From Membranipora membranacea (Eukaryota > Bryozoa > Gymnolaemata > Cheilostomatida > Membraniporidae), in the NCBI GenBank assembly GCA_914767715.1, contig OU612070.1:17191501-17255500 (forward strand): a stretch of 64,000 bases of DNA. Direction: 5' to 3'. A program made the translations under genes and the position numbers. Shown here piece after piece: positions 1 to 11,108 of this stretch (the stretch's first letter is position 1; every line of letters starts with the position of its first letter). The notes under the pieces were generated by a model. That model ran no database searches. It was not told where the DNA came from and saw only the letters and a list, made by a program, of their open reading frames with translations.

Positions 1-212
1 TTGGGCAACAATAATTACATGATGGAAGACCATAATTGATAATTGAGGTCTTGGAAAAAATAGTAAATCTAATCTTATGTCAGCAGCTAGTTAACTCCCA
101 AACCCCTTACCCATCACACCTTACGGGCGGCGTAGCTGTGATGTATTAGGCATCAACTTAACAAAATATAAACCCGTTTTCATCGAGATAGACAAGCGTA
201 TAGATTACTTAC

Positions 213-770
213 CACGCATAAATCGAGGCAGTTTGAAAAGTCGAAAGATCTCAGTGTATTATAGCACCTTCGGCACGTAGACACACAATGACATCTGACC
301 CCTGGTGGTAACCTTGCGAAGCATATCTCACTTCCTCTGTACGTCTGACCTGTGTATTCTACTTCCGTCGCGCCGTTGTTGCGTCTAACCGTTCCAGCAT
401 CAGCTTCCAATATCACTGACATCTTTAAAAAAGTTGTTAAGACGGATGTTACTCTTAGGGAGTCATAACAATACCTACGATTCAAGTCATGCAAATTCAA
501 ATCATTTTTTTAACCACCAAAGAAATCAAAGTGTATAAATGTTAAATGAAATAAAAATATATTAAGAAATTCCCTCTGCGGTGCAGTCATAATGGTTTGA
601 CAATATTTCAATGTGACAGTCCAAAAGCAGTACGAAATTAACCTATACCATGTCCTAAAATCAGTGTAATAGTTATACTTCCTACGTCCTAAAAAAGGTG
701 GAATGAAACTGTAATGATGACTAACCATAAGAGCCATGCTAAGAAGTAACGATGTTATTTCTGTCTTCAT
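213..770 (-). CDS. Divergent secreted cysteine-rich peptide, 3' end beyond window
   Basis: I assign two exons. Exon 1 (770-726) encodes 15 residues beginning MKTEIT, a hydrophobic signal-peptide start, and ends at a gttagt donor in phase 0. Exon 2 (422-213, 70 codons) follows a pyrimidine-rich acceptor ending taaag and stops at a gtaagt donor. It completes a plausible signal peptide ending ADA, then has a spacer and seven cysteines spaced C-x9-C-x1-C-x3-C-x2-C-x11-C-x3-C. The same frame, the same 15-codon signal exon and the same phase-0 intron after the seventh cysteine occur in the gene at 22167-23671, so I treat them as close relatives. The last exon, expected to hold an eighth cysteine, should lie left of position 200 and is not seen, probably beyond the window. 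Function unknown. The cysteine exon is fairly secure; its joining to exon 1 is inferred. Confidence 0.6.
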
Positions 771-1952
771 TTTGTCTGATAATATCTGCGGCGTGTAATT
801 TATGTAATCTCTGCTATTGCCCAGTACCTCTTAGTAACTGTCGGTTTTAATTAACAAAGCTTCCTTTTATACGGCAAGGTTAGGATTAACGAGCTTGCCA
901 TGATCGCAAAATATTAATCAAATGATCTACTTTGTCTAACATTGTACTGAGTATTGCCGATGTTATGAATCAAACCACTTTACAAAGATTATAAGTGAAG
1001 TTTTATTACTTCCTATGTGACATCGTTGAACCTTGCTTGAGGTAAAATGAGTACACCGCTGTTTTATGCTGTCATCCTTGTGCCAATGACTATTATGAGT
1101 ATTTATAATCTTTGCTTGTGCGCTGCCGGCTGCCGCTGACATTGCATGATATATCCTTACTCTGTGATGTTTTCTAACAAAACATTGCAATGATATTGGT
1201 ACATGTTAACATGTTGGACTTGGCAGAAAAAAATGGTGACACAAGTTAAATTATGGAACTGCTCCAAAGGTCTTGTGTCCTTTAGTTCACGTTTATGGTT
1301 TCGCCTGATACTTCAGGTGTCAAAACAGTGAGCATTACACAGCTGCAGTGCCTGTATGCTCGAGCACTCAGACAGCGTTAATATAGGTTAATTGAAGGAT
1401 GCAGACTATTTGATTGATCGGCATTGTGTTATATGCCGTGCACTTGATCAGTTTATGGCTGACGCTACAAACCAATATTATCAAAATTCGGATGGGCATA
1501 AAATCTCTTTACGTAACTTAACTCAGTAGTCAAGCTTTCTGGCCAGGGTCATGTATATCGTACTGACTTGTCATCACTTTGTATGTTGACACACTACTTG
1601 GTTTGTGTTATTAGTAACATGACAGGAATGAAGGTAGGATGGACTAATCATAATCTCTAGCGGCAATATTGTAAAAAGTTTTCAACTCACCGCTTATACC
1701 CCTTAAATGCCTGTAAAAGGCAGATTTTTATGTTAAAAAAGGTAAAAATGGGATAGAAATTTAGCAAGTATCTTAGCTCAATCTGAGACAATACAAGATA
1801 TTATGATTCCGCCAAATTCATTTGGGGCTTGCAGCACGACCCTCAATCTACCTACATCTACATTCTACATATAGGTCTCTGACTCTACATTACCATTTTG
1901 AGAGAATAATAATCTCTTTTGAGAGATTTCTAATAATTTTCTAATAATTTTC

Positions 1953-1983
<31 letters not shown>

Positions 1984-2373
1984 TTTCTAATAATTTGAGA
2001 GATTTCTAATAATAAAGAGATGAATAATAATCTCTTTTGAGAGATAATAATCATTTTGAGAGAATAATAATCTGGTTTTATTATTCTGTGGTTTGATTCA
2101 TTCACTTATCCAACCGAAGTATGAGATTATTTCATTAATCCAGATTAGCAGAAAGAGAAAACTCAGCCTAATCTCTGATTTACAGTGAATGCCTTTTATT
2201 TTGCCTGACAAAAATTATGTCAAAAAATAATCAAATGGAATAAGAATGACAGTTTTAGTTATGGGATATGTAAAAAAATGAGGCAGTGAAACATACTAAT
2301 GGTAAAAAGGCTATGGTGAATATTATGTGATTTCTGATGGAACAGTGAACAGAAAATGCTGGTGTGTTTCTTT
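771..2373. other. Intergenic, no gene seen
   Basis: No convincing coding sequence on either strand. It holds an AT-rich low-complexity tract at about 1904-2072. A minus-strand AATAAA (2195-2200) lies about 175 bases beyond the stop of the peptide gene at 2374-3189 and could be its polyadenylation signal. Confidence 0.5.
1904..2072. repeat. TAA microsatellite with imperfect TCTCTTTTGAGAGA units
   Basis: A run of about ten TAA triplets (about 1955-1985) is embedded in repeated near-palindromic segments containing TCTCTTTTGAGAGA alternating with AATAATAA. Seen directly. Simple-sequence expansion, with no sign of coding. Confidence 0.85.
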
Positions 2374-3189
2374 CTAAACGTTGAGCATAAATCTCTGTTG
2401 GCTGCAGGTGTCATCCGAGTTCCACTCATATCTCTAAAAAGAGAAATCTGATGCTTCATTATCAAACTCAATAATGTTTAGTTTATTGCACTACATTAAA
2501 AACAAGGTTGTGGCCTTTCTTCTGATCTGACAAACATCTGTTTCAGTTTGCTGTAAGATAACGGTCGTCTCAGTAAGATGTGTGACAAAGGTGTGGATTA
2601 AAGTATCCCATGATGCACCTGGTATAACTTTCTTGAAAATCTTATCACAAAATGATAACCAGTTGCATTCTGGGAATGTAAGTAAATCCCTTTTCAGTCT
2701 TATACTTGTGAGAATCAATGAGCAAGAATATAATGATTTTGAGAATCAGTTCTTAAATCTCAGATAATAAAATGTAAAATATATATCTTAGAGGAGTAAA
2801 GTATTTTCATAGCTAAATTTAATTCCAGCTTATAATTACCAAGCTAAACTCTGGCTAACATTTGCTACCCTGGAGTAAACATTGCCTAATAGCAATAGGA
2901 ACCGATATATATATATTTAATAATTGTATATTATATGTTATTATACACTACTCACTCCAATACCTGCACACCAAAGGCGACAAGGGCCAAAATTGTACTC
3001 GGGATGAAACTGTGAACAAGCTGAACATGCTCTGCAGCAGTATTGTCTGTTCAGGCCCAACAGGTTGCATACGTCTTGTGTCGGGGATCCGTTAGCCAAT
3101 GAGCTCCTGCTCACTGCTACTGAATCAGTTGCGATACAAACAGCGATACATGAGATAGCAAGTGTTAATAAAATAACTGGTAACTTCAT
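2374..3189 (-). CDS. Secreted 8-cysteine peptide, array copy 1 (type I)
   Basis: Two exons. Exon 1 (3189-2956, 78 codons) starts at the ATG that aligns with the other type I copies. It encodes a hydrophobic signal peptide of about 20 residues (MKLPVI...), a spacer ending GSPTQDV, then cysteines in the array frame C-x9-CC-x2-C-x2-C-x11-C-x3-C with the family YNF..C..WC motif. It ends at a gtgagt donor in phase 0. Exon 2 (2433-2374, 19 codons plus TAG) follows a tttttag acceptor, begins RYEWN and supplies cysteine 8, 13 residues after cysteine 7. The predicted precursor is 97 residues. The GSPTQ spacer matches the linker before domain 2 of the two-domain genes at 11109 and 14368, suggesting this copy was rebuilt from such a gene. 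It was probably secreted. Role unknown: hormone-like, antimicrobial or venom-like are all possible. Confidence 0.72.
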
Positions 3190-3280
3190 TTTGACTAAAG
3201 CTCTGCTATAGCTCAATATTCAGTTAAGTTGCTTGGCGATGAACAAACTTTGATGCCCTCCTGTCCCTGAGATATTGCTC

Positions 3281-3287
3281 TTTTATA
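3281..3287 (-). promoter_or_regulatory. TATA box of array copy 1
   Basis: TATAAAA on the minus strand, 92 bases before the ATG at 3189. The flanking block (about 3230-3335) is conserved upstream of the type I genes at 12368 and 15550, including TCAGGGACAGGAGGGCATC between TATA and ATG and a GGATCATG-containing block further upstream. Confidence 0.65.
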
Positions 3288-3339
3288 CCCTGACAACATG
3301 ATCCTCCTTTGTCACTTGACACAATTTACTCAACAATGT

Positions 3340-4237
3340 AGTGGTTTACAAAAAAAAGGCTCACAAACTGGTTATTTTTCTGTTGTTTTTTGTTGTCCTT
3401 TTTCTATTCTCATGAAATTACGGTACATTGTACCATATGATTAAGAGGGTGTCATCCCAATATTATGGCAAACACTTTTTTACACAGGATGAATCAATGT
3501 TTGAGCTTAGATGATCAAATGTATTCAAATTGTCATTTCTCAAAGCTTTTGTGTTGCATTATTACAATACCTAAGTCTTTATCAAAACAACCATTTCTAT
3601 TGCGAAAAATTATGAGTGATTCTGTTTATTTTGGCGTTTACAATCTCATCAAGGTAAGCTGCAGGTGGCTAAAACTAAATCCTGTACCAGATCACATCTT
3701 GATTAAACTGTATAAATTATTATAAGAATGATCTTTCCTCAAAGCTGGATTATACAAGATAATATGTTACGACCCCATTGGTTTATCCAAAAATCACAAA
3801 ATATCTATACTGAGCAAAGACCATTTACCTATTTGCACAAACTTTGGTGCATTATCTGTGATTCAAATCACAGTTCACCGTTTGTGAACCACTAGAGTCA
3901 CCCTGTGGGGAAATCTAAAATTTAGTTCCTGTTTGAACGCTTTATGGTGAATTAATTGAGAATAGTAAAATCCATTATACCAATTTGAGAAAACACTGAA
4001 ATCGCTTGTCTTTGGTTTCCACACTGCTATTATACAGAACTTCCGAATCATATATAGAAGCATCTAACAAAATGTACATGAGATAATAGTCGGTTCCAAC
4101 TGCAGATAAATTTCAGTTTTATTTGAAAAAGGCTCAAGCAATATAAATATAGAAAATAGTTATAAATAAATCAGCAGTCATAAATCATCTGTCATCGTCT
4201 TAGGTGTCCTATCTTGGGTGCAGCACCGTTCCAATTT
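3340..4237. other. Intergenic spacer between array copies
   Basis: No gene recognised. Its right-hand part (from about 3990) belongs to the duplicated unit that recurs near 5950 (a shared stretch beginning GAGAAAACACTGAAAT). A minus-strand AATAAA at 4118-4123 lies 115 bases beyond the stop at 4238 and may end the frameshifted copy 2. Confidence 0.4.
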
Positions 4238-5273
4238 CTATCTTGATGAGAATATTCTTTCACAATTTTCATCCGTAACGCATTGAGCCTAACAAAGAGA
4301 GGACAAATCCAAGATATTAACTTGAAATTAATCAATGCGATAGACACCCTGATACAAACTCACATATTATTATTCAAGCAAGGGGTACTCCTTGATTCAA
4401 GTTGAATTAACTTAGTATCTTCTTCCTAAGCTACCTGCTAAGATGGAGATGCAAAATTCTGAGTATATCACAATGTTCAGCCAAGCTGGTAGTTACGGCT
4501 GCATCATATGATTTTACACAATTGAAATGAAATTTTTATTCTAGTTACACAGTCAGATGTCACTAAATATAATGCTTGTAGTGGAGCAGTAATACAAGTA
4601 ATAAGAACGGAAGTAGCATATTTTTTATCTGGTAGCGTCTTGCACGTTTTGAATTTTATTAAAGAAATTGGCTAATCTATGTTGCAATGCTAGAGGTTGA
4701 GGGATTGAGTTGGAAATTTTGTAAGCAAACTCATAATTATTGGTCAAATATATGGTAGACCAAAAGTATTCCCATGCGTTCCCATTAGTCAATTTCTTTC
4801 ATGGTAGATCAAAAGTATTGCCATGTGTTCTTTTTGAGTTATACACCCTTAGCTAGTTATAGGTTTCATTGTCAAGATGGAGCAACTCCAAATGCAAATA
4901 GAATAAAGTCAACTTGATCCAAAAAGTTAGTGGACCCAATTCAGACTGCATGAATATTGGGAATTTATTAATAGCTTGAGAACATTCCTTGAGTGATAAT
5001 TATCTCCACATGGACAAATATTTAATCTTAAAATAGCTATTAATTTTTAAAATAAACCACTTACTCTAAGCCCTTCGCACCAGTGTATACAAGCATAAAC
5101 TTGATAAAGTATATCAGTTTCTGCGCAGTTTCTACATGTTCGGCAGCAGTTTGCCGTATTCGGGTTTGAGTAATCGCATCCATTCTCCATGATGTATGCA
5201 TGTAAGTATGGGTAGCGTATGAAGCCGAGCAGATAAACACAACAACGGATAACAGGACTACCGATATCTTCAT
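4238..5273 (-). pseudogene. Frameshifted secreted cysteine-rich peptide, array copy 2 (type II)
   Basis: The signal peptide starts at the ATG at 5273 (MKISVV..., nearly identical to copies 3 and 4), and the cysteine region runs to a gtaagt donor at 5064. These two parts are in different reading frames: the exon 5273-5065 is 209 bases, not a multiple of three. The frames change between about 5214 and 5180, just after the signal peptide. The cysteine frame (C-x9-CC-x2-C-x2-C-x11-C-x3-C) is otherwise preserved. A last exon (4288-4238, 16 codons plus stop) follows a gttag acceptor and carries two cysteines instead of one. Either a recent pseudogene or a base-level assembly error. Confidence 0.65.
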
Positions 5274-5399
5274 CTTCGATCAAACTACTATGAAATTTAT
5301 AAGAGTTATACGTATGACTGCAAAATAGTTATCTCTGTTTGTCTTCTTCTTGTGCTGTGAAACAGGAGCGTGACATGGAACTTACCGTCCCACACCTTC

Positions 5400-5406
5400 T
5401 TTTATA
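5400..5406 (-). promoter_or_regulatory. TATA box of array copy 2
   Basis: TATAAAA on the minus strand, about 130 bases before the ATG at 5273, inside the conserved type II upstream block (TTTTATAC followed by AAACTTACCTGGATT on the plus strand). It is retained although the gene is frameshifted. Confidence 0.6.
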
Positions 5407-5409
5407 CAA

Positions 5410-6251
5410 CAAAACTTACCTGGATTTGGACCCATTTTTTTGCATATGCATGTTATTTATCAAAAATTGACAAAATGCCAAAATGTATTTTTTTGTATTA
5501 TTTTGGTTTCAAATGGCCTGTGTCATACCTAAGGTATCTTTTGAGCGGCGTAAACAATCTTTTCAGTACATGTAGAGAGAAAAAGGGAATCCAAACACCT
5601 CTACTCAAAGTAGCTTTGCAATGACAATAAATAACTAAGTTCATCATATCCTGGACGAAGTATCATATTCAGCTTTCCTAGCAAACAAATAAATAAAATG
5701 TGATTATTTTGGATATAGTGCAGCATGTTTATCTGTTCAATCATAATCGAACTAACTACAAGACGTGGTTTTGAGGTATTTCCTCGTCCATTGTGTGCGT
5801 CAGATTAGACTGAGTGTGTTCATCTAAAACTTTGTTCTTGTCTTAGGGCTTTACAGTTAATTGATTAAGAATAATAAAATGTTTTAGCCATTAGAACATC
5901 TTTGTTATCTTATGTTTTGTGGTTACATGTTAACCTAAATTTAAAACATTTGAGAAAACACTGAAATTGTTTGTCTTTGATTTCCTTTTTACTATTATAC
6001 TAAACTTTCTAATCATATCTGGAAGCATCCAACAAAATGTACATGAGACAATATCGGGGTGCGTTTGCAGATAAATTTCAGTTTCATTTGAAAGAATCAT
6101 TAAGCAATATAAATATAAAAATATAATATAAATATATATAATATAATAGTGATTTGCTGTTCAACTATACAGTTGACAGATTTAAAAACAACAGTCATAA
6201 ATCGTCCGTCATCATCGTCATAGGTCATTGGGTGCAGTATCATTTCAATTT
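5410..6251. other. Intergenic spacer of duplicated units
   Basis: No gene seen. The stretch at about 5600-5710, containing AAGTTCATCATATCCTGGAC, recurs at about 7078-7170 and 7308-7425, showing that the whole upstream flank was copied along with the type II genes. Confidence 0.55.
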
Positions 6252-6869
6252 CTATCTTGATAGGAATGGTTGTGTGCAGCGAGTATCAAACGTAGTGACA
6301 TTATCCTATCAAAGAGAAGATGAATCCATGGTATTAACTTGAAACTAATCATTGTAATCAGGGAGTTTCATTTATATCCCAAACTCCCTGTTGTAATAAA
6401 AACCCGATACAAATTCACATATTATTAAAGTTGAATTAACTAAACTTCCTCTTCCATAGCATATCTGACATTGTCTGGTAGGTTTAGGATTTCATGTAAG
6501 AATTCAAACAGAATGGAGTCCACTTGAACCAAGAAGTTGGTGGAACGCATAAAAAATGGGAATTTTGTCTTGGTGAGGTTAGAGAAAATTCTATTTGTGG
6601 TAATTATCTCCACACGGATGGAAGTAAAATTTTAAATTAGTTATTAAAATTTAGATCAAACCACTTACTGCACGTCCGTTGCACCAAGTGAAACAAGCTC
6701 CGGTATTATAACCTCTAATAGTATCATCGCAGTGTATACAAGTCAGGCAGCAGGTTCTCTTGTTTCCAGTTGCGCTGGCGCACGCAAGTGAGGGAGATCT
6801 ACTAGCCATGGCGTATGAGGCCGAGCAGATAACCACTACAATCGCTAACAAAACTACTGATATCTTCAT
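6252..6869 (-). CDS. Secreted 8-cysteine peptide, array copy 3 (type II)
   Basis: Two exons. Exon 1 (6869-6669, 67 codons) has a 20-residue signal peptide (MKISVVLLAI..., predicted cleavage after SYA), a short MASRS spacer and seven cysteines in the frame C-x9-CC-x2-C-x2-C-x11-C-x3-C. It ends in phase 0 at gtaagt. Exon 2 (6305-6252, 17 codons plus TAG) follows a tttgatag acceptor and adds cysteine 8, 13 residues after cysteine 7. Precursor 84 residues, mature part about 64. The reading frame is intact. The minus-strand polyadenylation site seen in copy 2 is altered here to a TTTCATT-type sequence. Probably secreted with four disulfides (inferred from eight cysteines). Function unknown. Confidence 0.75.
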
Positions 6870-6992
6870 CTTTGATCAAATTATTGTAAATTGTAGAATT
6901 ATACGTATGACTGCTAAACAGTAATCTTTTTTTATCTTCTTCTTGTGCTGTGGAACAGAAGCGTGATAGTGAACTTACCCTCAGGGACCTTC

Positions 6993-6999
6993 TTTTATA
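6993..6999 (-). promoter_or_regulatory. TATA box of array copy 3
   Basis: TATAAAA on the minus strand, about 130 bases before the ATG at 6869, in the same type II upstream block as copies 2 and 4. Confidence 0.62.
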
Positions 7000-7740
7000 C
7001 CATGAAACTTACCTGGATTTAGACCCTTTTTTTTGCAGAGCTGTTGTTTCCCAATGTAATTTATCAAAAATTGACGAAAAGTAGCTTTGCAATCACAATA
7101 AAGAACTAAGTTCATCATATCCTGGACGAAGTATCATATTCAGCTTTCCTAGCAAACAAATAAATAAAATGTATTTATTTTTTATATTATTTTGGTTGCA
7201 AATTGTCTACGTCATACCTTAGGTATCTTATTTTGGTCATAAAAAAATCCACAATTAGAGAGAAAAGGGAAAAAGAGAAAAAACAACTCCTCTTTGACGC
7301 CAATCTGACAAGAATAGCTGTGCAATCACAATAAAGTACTAAGTTCATCATATCCGGGGCGAGGTAGCAAATTCAGCTCTCCTAACAAACAAATAAACAA
7401 AAAATGATTATTTTGGATATGCAGCAGGTTCACCCCCCAGGCAGGAGTTGAATCTCTGCATATATCAAGTCGAGTACAAATGTGACAAATCATGAGCAGC
7501 TATCTTATCTGTATGTATGGGATGATAACTCCTATAAAGGCTGATATTTGTTGTATTACAGTTAGCCAATAGTAGCCAATAGTAGCCGCTGGAGTTTTTG
7601 TATTGCATATCATTTAATCAGGAAATTATCCGTTGCAATGTGATTGTTGTCCTCTTACTTACCTCAGCAGGACATAGCTACCAGAAACATCTCCATTTTT
7701 GTTTTAATACTTTTATTGGCATCATAATCATTTTTAAGAA
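7000..7740. other. Duplicated upstream flank, no gene
   Basis: Contains two tandem copies of the type II distal flank (about 7078-7170 and 7308-7425) also seen at about 5600-5710. No reading frame of note on either strand. Confidence 0.5.
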
Positions 7741-7849
7741 TAAAAATGCTTTTTGTTATGTGCCATGAGAAGAAAGGAAAAAAAACAATTTGTAAATTCT
7801 ATTCCGCCATAATTATAAACTCTGACATTCAAGAATTGCTGCTAACTCC

Positions 7850-7921
7850 ATGCAGTGGATTTAAACAAACAACGACGGCAATAGTTAATCAAATACAAAT
7901 ATAAATAACCAGTCCCTTCAT
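7850..7921 (-). pseudogene. Decayed type I peptide gene, start region only
   Basis: On the minus strand, an ATG at 7921 is followed by codons MKGLVI, as in the intact gene at 15550, but an in-frame TGA occurs within about ten codons and no cysteine exon can be followed. The upstream flank (7922-8060) still matches type I promoters: TTGAGTAAA, a GCCCTCCTGT block, and a GGATCATG-containing block. It is a degenerate copy between copies 3 and 4. Confidence 0.6.
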
Positions 7922-8557
7922 TTGAGTAAAATCTTTGCTATTTATTAAAATATGTGTGTTGCCCTCCTGTACATGGATGTCTCTCTCTCATAACCTGCCA
8001 ACTTTACCCACATGATCCTCCTTTTTGGCCTGACACAAGTTCTTCACATCCACAAATTGGGGTTTTCTGTCTTTATTTGTTTTTTTAATCTCGATGATGA
8101 TAATTCCCTAGATCTTTGTTACAGTTGATCAGGGAGGTACCATTGTGGCAAACCCTTTTTTGCTTAGATAAGGAGATTTAGTGTATTCAAAATCTCATTT
8201 ATTTCAAAGCTTTTGTATTGCTTAAAAACAATAGATCAGGGATATAACACTTTGACAAAGAAGATCATCATAAACAACAAAAACAACCAAGTCCATCCAA
8301 AATACTAACTCATCCTTTTTTTGTGTCGTCTACAACCTCCATAAATACAGACAGATATATGTTAGCCAGAATGAACCGTGCCTAGTTTCACATCACATCA
8401 TTCACATCAGATGTCATTTGAAAACATTGAAATCGCATCTATATACTATTATTCTTAACCTTCTAATAATATCTGGGACCATCTAACTAAAACTAAGCAT
8501 GAGAAATATCTTGATCAATTTGCAAATAATTTTACGATTTTATTCAAAAAACACGTA

Positions 8558-8625
8558 TACACAATACATATATACACAATACATATATACACAATACATA
8601 TATACACAATACATATATACACATA
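8558..8625. repeat. 15-base minisatellite ACACAATACATATAT
   Basis: About four and a half near-perfect tandem units of 15 bases, lying between the last exon of copy 4 and the decayed copy of the array. A minus-strand AATAAA (8539-8544) just beside it could serve copy 4. Confidence 0.85.
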
Positions 8626-8740
8626 CAATACACATGATGTATAATAATAAGATAATACTATATTATATCATAATGAATTAATTTTGGAACTTCATCATCA
8701 CCATCATTAGTATTCAGTCTCTGGTGCAGCAGAATGATTT

Positions 8741-9546
8741 CTATCTTGGCTGGAATGGTTCCTCACAATAGGCATCTCTAAGGCTGTCATTGTCCTAACA
8801 ATGGGAATAAAGATCTCAGATATAACATATAATATTCACTCATCATCCATGTAGAAATGTAGATCTGGTACGATGGTACATCAGTCTCCCGTTGCGCTGG
8901 GCTTGCTATGTATCCACCTTGTACATGTGTGGTAGTGGTAACAATTTGTGAATTTGTGCACTCGTAACAAAATCCTAATATGCTACAGCTTTAGATGAAT
9001 ATCTCTGGACATTGAACATTTAAATATGAAATAATTTACAAGAAGTCATGAAGCATTTTATCCTATTAGGCTAGCAAATCTTGTATTTTATCAAAGAATT
9101 TGACTCATCTGCTTCTCTATAAATGATGCAATATTGACATTGAGGAAAGGGCGGGAATTTTTTGTTTATGAGGTCATTATTAGTTGTCACAAACAAAGTA
9201 TTTTTGAGCTGTTCATCCTATTCATTTACTAGTTAAAAAAAACATTTATTATGAGGTATAAGAAATTCCCATAGATATTTTTACCACTAGCATTTAAAAA
9301 GATTCTTTTCAAAAAATTTATTAAGTTTCTCATTAAACCACTTACTGCGAGTTTATTGCACCAGGTTACACAAGCTCCGACATGATAACCTATAACAGTT
9401 CCTGAGCAATTTATACACGCCATGCAGCAGTTCCTCTTGTTCGTGTTTGGGTTTGCGCATGCATGTGAGTAAGATCTACTAGCCATAGCGTAAGAAGCCG
9501 AGCAGATAACGAAAACAATGGCCAACAGGACTCCCGATATCTTCAT
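8741..9546 (-). CDS. Secreted 8-cysteine peptide, array copy 4 (type II)
   Basis: Two exons, closest to copy 3. Exon 1 (9546-9346, 67 codons) starts MKISGV with a 20-residue signal peptide ending SASYA, then MASRS and seven cysteines (C-x9-CC-x2-C-x2-C-x11-C-x3-C), ending in phase 0 at gtaagt. Exon 2 (8794-8741, 17 codons plus TAG) after an attgttag acceptor begins DNDSL and supplies cysteine 8 at the conserved 13-residue spacing. Precursor 84 residues. Differences from copy 3 fall mostly between the cysteines, while the signal peptide and frame are kept, which suggests selection for a secreted fold. Function unknown. Confidence 0.75.
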
Positions 9547-9647
9547 CTTCAATCAAAGTTTTGCGATCTGTATCAGTATTATATCTCTGTAGTCTCCTCG
9601 TGTTGTAGAACAATAGCCTGATGCAACACTTACCGTCTGGCCCCTTC

Positions 9648-9654
9648 TTTTATA
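9648..9654 (-). promoter_or_regulatory. TATA box of array copy 4
   Basis: TATAAAA on the minus strand, 108 bases before the ATG at 9546. The adjoining type II block is itself repeated in tandem at about 9660-9800 and 9820-9940 (TTTGCATARCCATTGTTTCC). Confidence 0.62.
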
Positions 9655-9819
9655 CAATGAAACTTACCCAGATTAGGTCCTTTTTTTGCATAACCATTGT
9701 TTCCCAATTTAATCTATCAACAAATTTAAAAAAACGCTGAGATTTTTCTTGGTTTCAACTTTGTCTACGTCATTCTATCATTCTTGCAGATTATCGCTTG
9801 CGTCAAATTCCCGAGCGAC

Positions 9820-11108
9820 TTTTTTTGCATAGCCATTGTTTCCCAATGTAATTTATCAAAAGTTGACCAAACGCCGAATTGAAAATATTTTTGGTTTTAC
9901 TTTTGTCTGGCTCATTCTATCATTACTGGGGGTTATTGCTAGCGTCAAAATCCTAATCAGCGTTTTGAGAAGAAGATCAAGCTATACTCTAACACCAGTC
10001 AAACTAGGGATGCTGGGTAAACACTGTATTTACAGTATAAGTTTTTCAAGGATTAGGGATGGAATTCAGCTTTCTTGATTAATAACAAAATAACGCAATA
10101 AAACTTGTCAATTTCAGATATTTTCCTGTTTAGTTACTTGACGCCTCTCTGAGCCATGAGCTGATCTCCTGAGAAATTAGCCTTAGAACCCACTTCCAAT
10201 CCGATAGGTAACTGGTAAAAAAGATAATTGACAGCATGTTAGGCCTACTATTTGCAGGCAAATCAACATTCTGTGGGACTGCAGCTAATACAGCGGTGGT
10301 CTTTTGTCATCCACAATCTTCTTTTCATAACCTTACTTATCAGTGATATACATGCATCAGATTGCCTGACACAATCTAACAGGAAAACAGGCTTTTTCAA
10401 ATTATAGTAGTTGACTTCTCGTTAGGTATGAGAAGAAAAATCCTAAGTATTGACACATTTGGTTTAATGTATCCAGGGATTCCATATTACAGTTGCAAGA
10501 TTGTCCTACCAAGACTGTAGGTGGAATTTGTAGCTGTTATGTTAATGTATATATTTATATCAGGATGTTATTAAATGTAATGTTACTTTTGTCATAGTCA
10601 TTACAATATCAGATAATGACAGCAATGCTACCAAAATCATCCCCTCCATAATTACTATTATGCCTTGCGTCAACTTTCAAGAATAGCTGTAACTCAGCCC
10701 AATTTACTTTTTGTTAGGGCACTATATGTTCAGGATGGCTTCATGGCAGTATGAGTCCATACATAACTACACAAGCCTATTTTCAGTCTAAAGTATCCAG
10801 CTTGTCATTTTATATGAAAACACCAACAAGATGCTGCCTAATCCGTTGAATCATTAAACCAAAGAGTTAGAGGCTACTCCTTGATCAAATGAAGCAGCTC
10901 ATAATTGGTGATAATAGTAGCATTGAACTGACACTCATGGGAAAGATGAGTTTTTCAACAGTGACTGACTTTTATTGTGCTTGATATTTGGTAATAAGAA
11001 AAAACTGATCAAGTGAGATTGGAAAAGTTTGAGTGGAAAATATTATTGGTAAAAGGATTTGGAAAATAATATGGTTTTTTTCTGCTAGTATAGAGCAGGC
11101 GTTACTAT
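9820..11108. other. Spacer between copies 4 and 5, duplicated with 13.1-14.4 kb
   Basis: No gene seen. Large parts match 13110-14370, for example TTCAGGATGGCTTC and GGCAGTATGAGTCCATA at about 10735 and 13925, so this flank was copied with the type I gene downstream. A minus-strand AATAAA at 10971-10976 lies about 135 bases past the stop at 11109, and its counterpart at 14225-14230 lies about 140 past the stop at 14368; both look like polyadenylation signals. Confidence 0.55.

Noticed and set aside
2941-3216. Earlier start upstream of the ATG at 3189 in array copy 1
   Set aside because: It would use TTG at 3216, and the upstream codons match untranslated sequence shared with the other type I copies.
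9836-10078. 80-residue plus-strand open frame with hydrophobic stretch
   Set aside because: It lies in duplicated upstream flank of the type II genes, and the matching regions elsewhere do not keep the frame.
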